A DNA stretch of 5,565 bases from Anaerolineae bacterium (GTDB lineage: Bacteria > Chloroflexota > Anaerolineae > J102): assembly GCA_027036755.1 (NCBI GenBank), contig JALWDV010000051.1:1-5565 (forward strand), given 5' to 3'. The stretch's first letter is position 1, and each line of letters starts with the position of its first letter. The position numbers were made by a program, and so were the translations under genes. This document shows positions 1 to 4,615 of the stretch, piece by piece. The notes beneath the pieces were generated by a model. That model made no database searches and was not told the DNA's origin. It was given only the letters and a program-made list of their open reading frames with translations.

Positions 1-5
1 CGCCG

Positions 6-63
6 GGCTACAAAACAGCGCCGGATAAATCCGGCTAGCCCCGCAGGGGCGCTGTTTCTAGCC
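6..63. repeat. Three-way-junction palindrome
   Basis: The stretch folds into a nested palindrome. The closing stem pairs 13-19 (AAACAGC) with 51-57 (GCTGTTT), and a further outer stem pairs 6-10 (GGCTA) with 59-63 (TAGCC). Inside are two hairpins back to back: 20-26/29-35 (GCCGGAT/ATCCGGC) and 38-42/46-50 (GCCCC/GGGGC). Only two bases (36-37) are unpaired at the junction. As plain inverted repeats, 13-22 and 48-57 are a perfect 10-bp match. Such structures are typical of dispersed intergenic palindromic repeats, and this one could also end transcription from either side. It has no T-run, so it is not a classic intrinsic terminator. It has no coding potential I trust. Confidence 0.7.
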
Positions 64-83
64 GGGGGACTTCATCCCCCGGC
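61..83. repeat. GC-rich 9-bp hairpin
   Basis: Positions 61-69 (GCCGGGGGA) are perfectly complementary to 75-83 (TCCCCCGGC), with a 5-base loop. The hairpin abuts the three-way palindrome and competes with its outermost stem for bases 61-63, so the two may be alternative folds. The arm starts with the same GCCGG as the neighbouring GCCGGAT hairpin, which suggests one family of palindromic modules. Confidence 0.7.
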
Positions 84-92
84 GCTGGCGGC

Positions 93-107
93 GGGCGCGA
101 AGCGCCC
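93..107. repeat. GC-rich 6-bp hairpin with GAA loop
   Basis: Positions 93-98 (GGGCGC) pair with 102-107 (GCGCCC) around the three-base loop GAA. It is the last member of the hairpin cluster at the left edge, and the AT-rich leader of the kinase gene begins directly after it. Confidence 0.55.
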
Positions 108-234
108 CGTTAATAAAAGGGACTATTTTAACTTTCCAACTCATTTGGGACGCACCCAAATCCTGTTGAGCCAAGACATTTTCTTGCCCAGTGGGCCAGA
201 ACCCCATTGATAAGGCACTGATCGATCCATTCCC
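108..234 (+). promoter_or_regulatory. Probable promoter/leader region of the kinase gene
   Basis: This gap is visibly richer in A and T than the flanking sequence, as expected for a promoter region. Around 111-137 there are runs such as TTAATAAAA and TATTTTAA, but I cannot assign a convincing -35/-10 pair. A perfect 7-bp inverted repeat (143-149 ATTTGGG, 155-161 CCCAAAT, 5-base spacer) sits 74 bases before the start codon and could be an operator or a leader hairpin. There is no Shine-Dalgarno-like sequence immediately before the ATG at 235. Confidence 0.35.
143..161. promoter_or_regulatory. Inverted repeat upstream of the kinase, possible operator
   Basis: ATTTGGG at 143-149 is the exact reverse complement of CCCAAAT at 155-161, separated by ACGCA. 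The length and spacing (19 bp dyad) fit a dimeric regulator site. It could equally be a leader hairpin. An obvious candidate binder is the winged-helix protein encoded downstream, but nothing in the sequence proves that link. Confidence 0.3.
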
Positions 235-1230
235 ATGGACATCCTCACCCCCGACACCATCCTGCGCGAACGCTACAAAATCGTCAAACTCATCGGCCAG
301 GGCGGCATGGGCGCAGTTTACAAAGCCGAAGACCTGCGCCTTGGCGGGCGCATGTGCGCCATCAAAGAGGTGTTGCCGGTGGGGATGGCCTACGAGGATG
401 AGATCGAGGCCTATCGGGAGCAATTCTTCCAGGAAGCCAGCATCCTCGCCCGGCTGGACCACCCCAACCTGCCCAAGGTCAGCGACTATTTTTCCGACGA
501 AGGCCGGGAATATCTGGTCATGGATTTCGTCGAGGGCATGGATTTGCGGGAGATCATCAACGAGGCCCGGCGCAAAGGTGAATTCCTGCCCGAAGACCAG
601 GTGCTGAACTGGATCGGACAGCTCTGCGACGCCCTCAGCTACCTGCACAGCCGCACGCCGCCCGTGCTCCACCGCGATATCAAACCCTCCAACATCAAGC
701 TGACCCCCAGCGGGCACATCAAGCTGGTGGATTTCGGGCTGGTGAAGCTGCTGACTACCGACGACAGCCGCACTGTGACCGTGGTGCAGGGCCGGGGCAC
801 GGTGCAATACACGCCCCTGGAGCAATACGGCGGCGATACGGGCCACACCGACGTCCGCAGCGATCTTTACGCATTGGGCGCAACCTGTTACCATTTGGTC
901 ACCCTGCAGCCGCCTGCAGATGCGCGGCAGCGCTTTTTGCAGCCGGGCAGCCTGCCGCTCCCTCGCACCATCAATCCGGGCATCTCGCCCGCGCTGGAAC
1001 GGGCGATCCTGGCCGCCATGGCCATGCACCCGGACGATCGCCCGCCGTCGGTGGAGGATTTCAGCGAGATGCTCTTCGCCACCCACGATGTGGTGGCTCC
1101 GGGCGGCGTTTACATCGCAAAAGACACGCCCTGGCTCGACGCCTTCTGGCAGCACAAGCCCCTGTTCATTGCCGCCATGCTCCTGCTCTTTTTGGCTCTG
1201 GTCATCAGCTTCGCCCTCCCCGCCGCCTGA
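235..1230 (+). CDS. Membrane-anchored Ser/Thr protein kinase (Hanks type)
   Basis: The 331-residue protein is a eukaryotic-like protein kinase that transfers phosphate from ATP to Ser/Thr side chains. Seen directly: glycine-rich loop GQGGMGAV (21-28), ATP-anchoring Lys44 in AIKEV, helix-C Glu67, catalytic HRDIKPSN with Asp148, DFG at 166-168, and PLE (194-196) in place of the usual APE/PPE. The activation segment carries several threonines (174, 175, 180, 182, 189) as possible autophosphorylation sites. The catalytic domain covers about 14-285. Residues about 310-327 form one hydrophobic segment, and the protein ends four residues later, so the kinase should face the cytoplasm with no external sensor domain, unlike PknB/PrkC types with PASTA repeats. 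The ATG at 235 places the kinase fold 13 residues in and has no clear ribosome binding site. The next gene encodes an FHA protein, a natural reader of its phosphothreonine product. All key catalytic residues are present, so it is probably active. Confidence 0.93.
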   Translation: MDILTPDTILRERYKIVKLIGQGGMGAVYKAEDLRLGGRMCAIKEVLPVGMAYEDEIEAYREQFFQEASILARLDHPNLPKVSDYFSDEGREYLVMDFVEGMDLREIINEARRKGEFLPEDQVLNWIGQLCDALSYLHSRTPPVLHRDIKPSNIKLTPSGHIKLVDFGLVKLLTTDDSRTVTVVQGRGTVQYTPLEQYGGDTGHTDVRSDLYALGATCYHLVTLQPPADARQRFLQPGSLPLPRTINPGISPALERAILAAMAMHPDDRPPSVEDFSEMLFATHDVVAPGGVYIAKDTPWLDAFWQHKPLFIAAMLLLFLALVISFALPAA

Positions 1231-1291
1231 TCGCGTTCGACTCATTGCATCATTTGCGTTCCATCCTTCGCATCTTTCATTCTGATTGCCC

Positions 1292-1960
1292 ATGTCTCAG
1301 CCCGAAGTCGCCATGCTCATTCTCCAGGAAGGCAACCAGCGTTGGCCCCTGGATAAAGATCGTCTGACCATTGGCCGCAGCCCCGATTGCGACATCATCC
1401 TGCCCGATCGCGTCGTCTCCCGCCGCCACGCCTGCATCGACAGGCGGGATGGCGAGTATTTCATCGAAGATGATGACAGCAAGAACGGCACATTCGTCAA
1501 CGGCCAGCCCGTCACCGAGCCGCGCCGTCTCATCGATGGCGATGAGATACAGGTGGCGCTGCGGTTTCGCCTGACCTTTGTGGATGCGGGAGCCACCGCG
1601 CCCCTGAGCCTGGAGCAACCTGCGGAATCCCCGACCGTGGAGGCCGAAGCGATACGCCCGGGCCTGCATCTCGATGACACCCGCCGCACGGTGTCGGTTG
1701 CGGGCGCGGCGCTGGATCCGCCCCTTTCGGTGGCGCAATACCGGTTGCTGCACGCGCTGGTTCGGGCCCAGGGAGCGGTTGTCTCGCGAGAAGAAATCGT
1801 GCATGCAGTCTGGCCCGAGGCCCACGGCGAGGGCGTCTCGGAGCAGGCCATCGATGCGCTGGTGCGCCGCCTGCGCGAGCGTCTGGCCGAACTGGATTCC
1901 GAGCATCAGTACATCGTCACCGTGCGCGGACATGGCTTCCGCTTTGAGAATCCAGAATGA
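1292..1960 (+). CDS. FHA domain-winged helix DNA-binding regulator
   Basis: The 222-residue protein fuses two domains. Residues about 6-97 are a forkhead-associated domain with the standard phosphothreonine-binding residues: Gly28-Arg29, Ser43/Arg44/His46, Asn65-Gly66 and Asn70-Gly71. Residues about 124-220 match the OmpR/PhoB-type winged helix (Trans_reg_C): a short beta sheet, LSVAQYRLLHALV, the recognition-helix region SEQAIDALVRRLRERL, and the wing YIVTVRGHGFRF. A Pro/Glu/Ala-rich linker joins them. There is no response-regulator receiver, so the input is presumably phosphoprotein binding by the FHA domain, most simply the kinase encoded 61 bases upstream. The closest known analogy is mycobacterial EmbR with PknH, but EmbR has its FHA at the C-terminus and carries an extra BTAD domain. 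I chose the ATG at 1292 over an in-frame TTG at 1286. Neither start has a ribosome binding site. Its stop lies 5 bases from the stop of the convergent toxin gene. Confidence 0.9.
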   Translation: MSQPEVAMLILQEGNQRWPLDKDRLTIGRSPDCDIILPDRVVSRRHACIDRRDGEYFIEDDDSKNGTFVNGQPVTEPRRLIDGDEIQVALRFRLTFVDAGATAPLSLEQPAESPTVEAEAIRPGLHLDDTRRTVSVAGAALDPPLSVAQYRLLHALVRAQGAVVSREEIVHAVWPEAHGEGVSEQAIDALVRRLRERLAELDSEHQYIVTVRGHGFRFENPE

Positions 1961-1965
1961 TTGGA

Positions 1966-2451
1966 TTACAAAATCTCTGACAGGCTGCGAACGGGCGAAT
2001 AATAACCCTGGTCGATCATGCTCGCCAAAAGTTCGTCGGCATTCTGAGCGGATAGATGTCCCAAATCAACAAGTCGAACCAGCACGCCCAATGTGCCCGA
2101 GATAGGAATTTGCATTTCGACAGCAATCTTGCGGGCATCGCGATCATCAGTCAAAACCCGCCCGCGCCGAGCAGCCGCCACAGCCAGACAGGCGGCCTCT
2201 CCTTTGTTGATTTTTCTCAACAGTTCCTGATATACAGCCCGCTCGTCTTCCCTCATCGAAACAACAGGCAACCAGGACCAATCGACCCGAGGAATGGCTT
2301 TGCGACTCACACCTGTTTCCAGCTCATCAAGCACCTCTACGACGGTCGCCGCCGCCTCTCCCAGAGCCAGCTCCACCAGATCTGGCCGTCGAACGCTGGC
2401 GAAATTGGATAGAACCGTATTGTCGATCAACACAATGGGGACGTCATCCAC
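1966..2451 (-). CDS. PIN-domain toxin, DUF3368 type (VapC-like RNase)
   Basis: The 161-residue protein is a PIN-fold nuclease, the presumed toxin of a type II pair. PIN toxins cut RNA with Mg2+ held by acidic residues. Visible here are Asp10 in VLIDNTVLSNFA, Glu43 in VVEVLDELETG, Glu85 in NKGEAACLA, and the Asp102/Asp103/Asp105 cluster in LTDDRDARKIA. The following GTLGVLVRLVDLG is characteristic of the DUF3368 (COG2405) subgroup, which is known to pair with UPF0175 antitoxins. The frame also opens at TTG 2472, but GTG 2451 is the better start: GAGGG lies six bases before it, it follows the antitoxin stop by two bases, and it puts the conserved strand near the N-terminus as usual in the family. 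All expected acidic residues are present, so the toxin looks intact. Confidence 0.88.
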   Translation of the reverse strand: MDDVPIVLIDNTVLSNFASVRRPDLVELALGEAAATVVEVLDELETGVSRKAIPRVDWSWLPVVSMREDERAVYQELLRKINKGEAACLAVAAARRGRVLTDDRDARKIAVEMQIPISGTLGVLVRLVDLGHLSAQNADELLASMIDQGYYSPVRSLSEIL

Positions 2452-2453
2452 CG

Positions 2454-2777
2454 CTAACCCTCGCCAAACCAAGAACGAATCGCATCCACTTCCGCCTGAG
2501 CCTCGCGGGCATTGCCAGAGCCGTGGCGCACCGGAATGCCCATGAGCATAAACTTCTTCCGCAACTCGATCTCGGACATGTCGAGCAATTCGGCGGCTTT
2601 ACCCAGGTTGATTTGCTCGTCCAGATAAGCATTGACGATCAACGCCCAACGCAAAGCCTCATCCTCATCCAGAATGCGCTCCAAAACGGGATTGACCATA
2701 TCGGGATGAAGGTGTTGAAGGTTCGCCAATTGACGAAGCAGCCAGGTTTCAGAAGTAAGGATGGGTTTTACGGCCAT
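2454..2777 (-). CDS. UPF0175 family antitoxin
   Basis: The 107-residue protein is the upstream partner of the PIN toxin. Residues about 44-85 carry the UPF0175 (COG2886) signature: a helix, then INLGKAAELLDMSEIELRKKFMLMGIPV, a compact helix-turn-helix-like unit likely to bind the operon's own promoter. By family logic it neutralises the toxin by direct binding and represses the operon. The protein is somewhat longer than the roughly 80-90 residues I remember for this family. The extra part is an N-terminal segment (about 1-35) with no recognised motif. The ATG at 2777 is preceded by GAGGAG, seven bases upstream. The gene precedes the toxin with a two-base gap, the usual antitoxin-first order for coupled translation. 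Confidence 0.85.
   Translation of the reverse strand: MAVKPILTSETWLLRQLANLQHLHPDMVNPVLERILDEDEALRWALIVNAYLDEQINLGKAAELLDMSEIELRKKFMLMGIPVRHGSGNAREAQAEVDAIRSWFGEG
2458..2462 (-). promoter_or_regulatory. Toxin ribosome binding site inside the antitoxin gene
   Basis: On the minus strand GAGGG lies six bases before GTG 2451 and within the last codons of the antitoxin gene. It decides the toxin start in favour of GTG 2451 over the longer TTG 2472 form, and it implies that toxin translation is coupled to that of the antitoxin. Confidence 0.6.
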
Positions 2778-2784
2778 TTTTACG

Positions 2785-2790
2785 CTCCTC
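2785..2790 (-). promoter_or_regulatory. Ribosome binding site of the antitoxin
   Basis: GAGGAG on the minus strand, seven bases before the ATG at 2777, is a strong Shine-Dalgarno match. It supports the chosen start. Confidence 0.65.
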
Positions 2791-2810
2791 GGATGTCATG
2801 CCTGCTTTCA

Positions 2811-2819
2811 AGTATAGCA
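2811..2819 (-). promoter_or_regulatory. Candidate extended -10 of the toxin-antitoxin operon
   Basis: Read on the minus strand, this is TGCTATACT, a good match to an extended -10 element (TGNTATAAT). Transcription would start near 2804, giving a leader of about 27 bases that includes the GAGGAG site. No convincing -35 hexamer is seen 17 bases upstream, which is common for extended -10 promoters. The same TATA core read on the plus strand (2813-2818, TATAGC) could serve hemW, so the two divergent genes may share overlapping elements. Confidence 0.35.
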
Positions 2820-2827
2820 TTTGTCGC

Positions 2828-2831
2828 AGGA
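2828..2831 (+). promoter_or_regulatory. Ribosome binding site deciding the hemW start
   Basis: AGGA is located seven bases before ATG 2839. It falls inside the longer frame that would start at TTG 2821, and so favours the ATG as the real start. Confidence 0.55.
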
Positions 2832-2838
2832 AAAGAAA

Positions 2839-4008
2839 ATGCAGCCACTCGCCATCTACATCCACATTCCCTTTTGCCAGCGCAAATGCCCGTATTGCGA
2901 TTTCAACACCTACGCGGGGCGGGAGGGACAGTATGACGCGTTCGTGCAGGCGCTGGTGGAGGATGTGTGGCGGACGGGCGACGCGCTGGGCAATCCCGCG
3001 GTGCGCACCATTTTTCTGGGCGGGGGCACGCCCACGGTGCTCGAACCCCGGCATCTGCATATCATTTTCGAGGCGCTGCACGGGGGATTCGACATTTTGC
3101 CCGGGGCGGAGATCACCAGCGAGGCCAACCCGGGGACGGTGGACGCCAGCCGGTTCGAGACTTTGCGGGCGCTGGGGGTGAATCGCCTGAGTATGGGCGT
3201 GCAGTCTTTTGATGATGAGGAGTTGCGGTTTTTGGGCCGGATTCACACGGCGGATGAGGCCCGAGCCGCGTTCGCACTGGCCCGCCGCGTCGGTTTCGAG
3301 AATATCAATCTGGATTTCATGTTCGGCCTGCCGCAGCAATCGCCCGAGACCTGGCGCAACACGCTGCAAACGGCCATCGAGCTGCAAACCGAGCATCTTT
3401 CGCTTTATAGCCTGACGGTGGAGCCGGACACGGCGCTGGCCGCGTGGGTGGCCCGCGGCCAGGTTTCCGCGCCTGATCCTGATCTGGCTGCGGATTTGTA
3501 TGAGGCGGCGCAGGAGTTGCTGGGCAGGGCGGGGTTCCAGCAGTACGAGATATCCAATTGGGCCCGAGGGCCGCTGGGCGATGATCTGCTGCCCCGGTTT
3601 GCGGCCCGACACAATGTGGTTTACTGGCGTAATGAGGCTTATCTGGGTTTTGGGCCGGGCGCGCACGGCTGGTTTGGGGGCGTGCGCCGGGCTGTGGTGC
3701 GGGATGTGGGGGCGTACATCCGCTGCGTGGAGGCGGGCGAGCCCTATTGGAGCATGGAGGAGCCTATCCCGCCCGAGCTGGAGATGGGGGAGACGATGAT
3801 GCTGGGGTTGCGACTGACGACCGCGGGCGTGGATCGGGCGGCGTTCCGTCAGCGCTTTGGCGCGGATGTGACCGAGGTCTATCCCGACCAGATGAGCTCG
3901 CTCCTGGCGGCGGCGCTCATCGAGATGACGCCCGAGCGGGTGCGGCTGACGCCCCGGGCGCTGCTCATTGGCAATGAGGTCTTTGCCGCGTTTTTGCCCG
4001 AGATGTGA
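2839..4008 (+). CDS. hemW: Heme chaperone HemW (radical SAM, HemN-like)
   Basis: The 389-residue protein belongs to the coproporphyrinogen-III-oxidase-like radical SAM family. The [4Fe-4S]/SAM motif is CQRKCPYCDF with Cys13, Cys17 and Cys20. Phe22 stands where true HemN has a fourth cysteine. The family SAM-binding motif GGGTPT is at 61-66, with EANPGT and RLSMGVQSF after it. HNVVYW at 258-263 matches the HNxxYW heme-binding motif of HemW, followed by GFGPGAHG. The C-terminal part, about 310-389, is the HemN_C winged-helix-like domain. Length fits E. coli HemW (378). Known HemW proteins bind heme and deliver it to respiratory or other heme enzymes and do not make protoporphyrinogen, so an oxygen-independent oxidase label would be wrong. 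The ATG at 2839 was preferred to TTG 2821 because of the AGGA site and because homologs begin just before the IYIHIPFC strand. It is divergent from the toxin-antitoxin operon and not in an operon with heme genes here. Confidence 0.93.
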   Translation: MQPLAIYIHIPFCQRKCPYCDFNTYAGREGQYDAFVQALVEDVWRTGDALGNPAVRTIFLGGGTPTVLEPRHLHIIFEALHGGFDILPGAEITSEANPGTVDASRFETLRALGVNRLSMGVQSFDDEELRFLGRIHTADEARAAFALARRVGFENINLDFMFGLPQQSPETWRNTLQTAIELQTEHLSLYSLTVEPDTALAAWVARGQVSAPDPDLAADLYEAAQELLGRAGFQQYEISNWARGPLGDDLLPRFAARHNVVYWRNEAYLGFGPGAHGWFGGVRRAVVRDVGAYIRCVEAGEPYWSMEEPIPPELEMGETMMLGLRLTTAGVDRAAFRQRFGADVTEVYPDQMSSLLAAALIEMTPERVRLTPRALLIGNEVFAAFLPEM

Positions 4009-4010
4009 TT

Positions 4011-4027
4011 TGAGTCTCACGCAAAGC
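4011..4027 (+). repeat. Left arm of 17-bp outer inverted repeat
   Basis: TGAGTCTCACGCAAAGC begins two bases after the hemW stop and is a perfect reverse complement of 4573-4589. The sequence belongs to the ctcacgcaaag class of short intergenic repeats that I recall as common in Chloroflexota and some other bacteria. A related stretch (GCGCAAAGACGCAAAG) follows at 4074-4089. Confidence 0.75.
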
Positions 4028-4028
4028 A

Positions 4029-4061
4029 TGTCCTGAGCCTGTCCTGAACGAAGTGAAGGAC
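4029..4061. repeat. Short TGTCCTGA direct repeat with hairpin
   Basis: TGTCCTGA occurs at 4029-4036 and again at 4040-4047. The second copy forms an imperfect hairpin with the following bases (GTCCT 4041-4045 with AGGAC 4057-4061, plus an inner AC/GT pair). It splits the left ctcacgcaaag repeat from its gcgcaaagacgcaaag continuation, as if one repeat had inserted in another. Confidence 0.45.
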
Positions 4062-4190
4062 CTGGCCGAAGGGGCGCAAAGACGCAAAGGGAAAAAGAGG
4101 CAAAGAAAAACCTAGCGCCTGATTGACTGACAAATCTCGTTGCGCCGCCTCACTCGCCGAATGAATTCGGTTCCACGGGCGTTCCGCCGC

Positions 4191-4210
4191 CCGTCCCCCT
4201 GCGGGGACGG
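4191..4210. repeat. 8-bp hairpin inside the MITE-like unit
   Basis: CCGTCCCC (4191-4198) pairs with GGGGACGG (4203-4210) around a four-base loop. No T-run follows, so it is not a typical terminator. Confidence 0.6.
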
Positions 4211-4240
4211 TGGTTTCCTCGTCAAAACGGGCGCTGGAAG

Positions 4241-4258
4241 CGTCGGCGCAGGCCGACG
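4241..4258. repeat. 7-bp hairpin inside the MITE-like unit
   Basis: CGTCGGC (4241-4247) pairs with GCCGACG (4252-4258) around a four-base loop. Confidence 0.55.
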
Positions 4259-4287
4259 AGCGGCCCATCTAATCAGGCTTCCTTATC

Positions 4288-4319
4288 TCCTCCCCCGCCC
4301 GTCTCGGAGCGGGGGAGGA
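4288..4319. repeat. 11-bp hairpin inside the MITE-like unit
   Basis: TCCTCCCCCGC (4288-4298) is perfectly complementary to GCGGGGGAGGA (4309-4319) with a 10-base loop. Its style, a CTCCCCC-type arm followed by a GGTGGGGGC tail, resembles dispersed ctccccc/gggggag intergenic repeats that I recall from other bacteria. Confidence 0.65.
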
Positions 4320-4452
4320 ACAAAGGTGGGGGCCGCCCCTGGCCCTGATTTTAATCGGTAGGTTTAGACGCCAAGCTGACTTTTGTCAGTCAACCAACCT
4401 AGTGCAAGGAGGCGTAAGTTGTTGTAGTGTTGGCTGCTTGCGCTTGCGCCCA

Positions 4453-4510
4453 GCCGGATATGTGATCCGGCGGGTTGAGCAGGAAAAATGCGCCGGATCG
4501 CACATCCGGC
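4453..4510. repeat. Double-hairpin inverted repeat with GCCGGAT core
   Basis: The 20-base arms 4453-4472 and 4491-4510 are reverse complements at 18 of 20 positions, with an 18-base spacer. Each arm is also a hairpin by itself: GCCGGAT/ATCCGGC at 4453-4459/4465-4471 and again at 4492-4498/4504-4510. A second inverted pair, ATGCGCC 4488-4494 and GGCGCAT 4513-4519, strengthens the right hairpin. The two mismatches between arms keep each hairpin stem intact, which hints that structure is conserved. The same 7-base core forms the hairpin at 20-35. Confidence 0.7.
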
Positions 4511-4572
4511 GCGGCGCATTATCATAAGAAACCATACAACCACTTCGGCCTTCGTGTACTAGCGCCTTGGCG

Positions 4573-4589
4573 GCTTTGCGTGAGACTCA
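4573..4589 (-). repeat. Right arm of 17-bp outer inverted repeat
   Basis: GCTTTGCGTGAGACTCA is the exact reverse complement of 4011-4027. It is preceded by a cttcgtgtactagcgcc-like tract that looks like the rest of the same intergenic repeat. It lies 26 bases beyond the stop of the convergent TPR gene, mirroring the left arm next to hemW. Confidence 0.75.
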
Positions 4590-4615
4590 GCTTTTTTGGT
4601 TCCGGCTTGTCCGGG

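Larger units (their letters stand above)
4120..4396. mobile_element. MITE-like element with 15-bp inverted ends
   Basis: The left end 4120-4134 (TGATTGACTGACAAA) matches the reverse complement of the right end 4382-4396 at 14 of 15 positions, 12 of them contiguous. Outside the ends lie near-identical 9-mers: ACCTAGCGC at 4110-4118 and ACCTAGTGC at 4397-4405. These could be a decayed target duplication, although one extra base (4119) separates the left copy from the end. The 277-base interior has no credible gene but three strong hairpins (4191-4210, 4241-4258, 4288-4319). No transposase is present, so any movement would need one supplied elsewhere. Chance or an unrelated palindromic repeat cluster remains possible. 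Confidence 0.4.
4009..4615. other. Gene-free intergenic region built of repeats
   Basis: This 607-base gap between hemW and the convergent TPR membrane gene has no reading frame with family resemblance. It is composed of nested repeats: outer 17-bp inverted ends, a ctcacgcaaag/gcgcaaagacgcaaag type repeat at its left end with a matching inverted copy at the right end, a MITE-like unit and a double hairpin. I see no tRNA-like cloverleaf, no CRISPR spacing pattern, and no clear intrinsic terminator with a T-run for either flanking gene. Confidence 0.7.

Noticed and set aside
1240..1280. Possible degenerate copy of the ctttgcg repeat between the kinase and FHA genes
   Set aside because: TTTGCGTTCC and CTTCGCATCTTT are reminiscent of that repeat, but the match is too weak to separate from chance.
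58..1293. 411-residue minus-strand open frame opposite the kinase gene
   Set aside because: Its composition is rich in His, Gly and Arg with no recognisable fold, it runs antisense to a kinase with every catalytic motif, and it includes the hairpin cluster. It is a by-product of GC-rich codon use.
1277..1933. 218-residue minus-strand open frame opposite the FHA gene
   Set aside because: It is antisense to a clear two-domain protein, with low-complexity sequence and no family resemblance.
2749..4029. 426-residue minus-strand open frame opposite hemW
   Set aside because: It is full of Arg, His, Pro and Gln, as expected for the complement of a high-GC gene. The plus-strand frame carries all the HemW motifs.
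4140..4361. 73-residue plus-strand open frame in the intergenic repeats
   Set aside because: It is translated from the hairpins of the MITE-like unit, has no start signal, and shows no protein-like pattern.
4453..4519. Intrinsic terminator for hemW or the TPR gene
   Set aside because: The hairpins are strong, but no run of T follows on either strand and they are over 90 bases from the nearest stop codon.
4011..4519. CRISPR array
   Set aside because: There are no regularly spaced identical direct repeats and no unique spacers of constant length; the repeats are inverted and heterogeneous.
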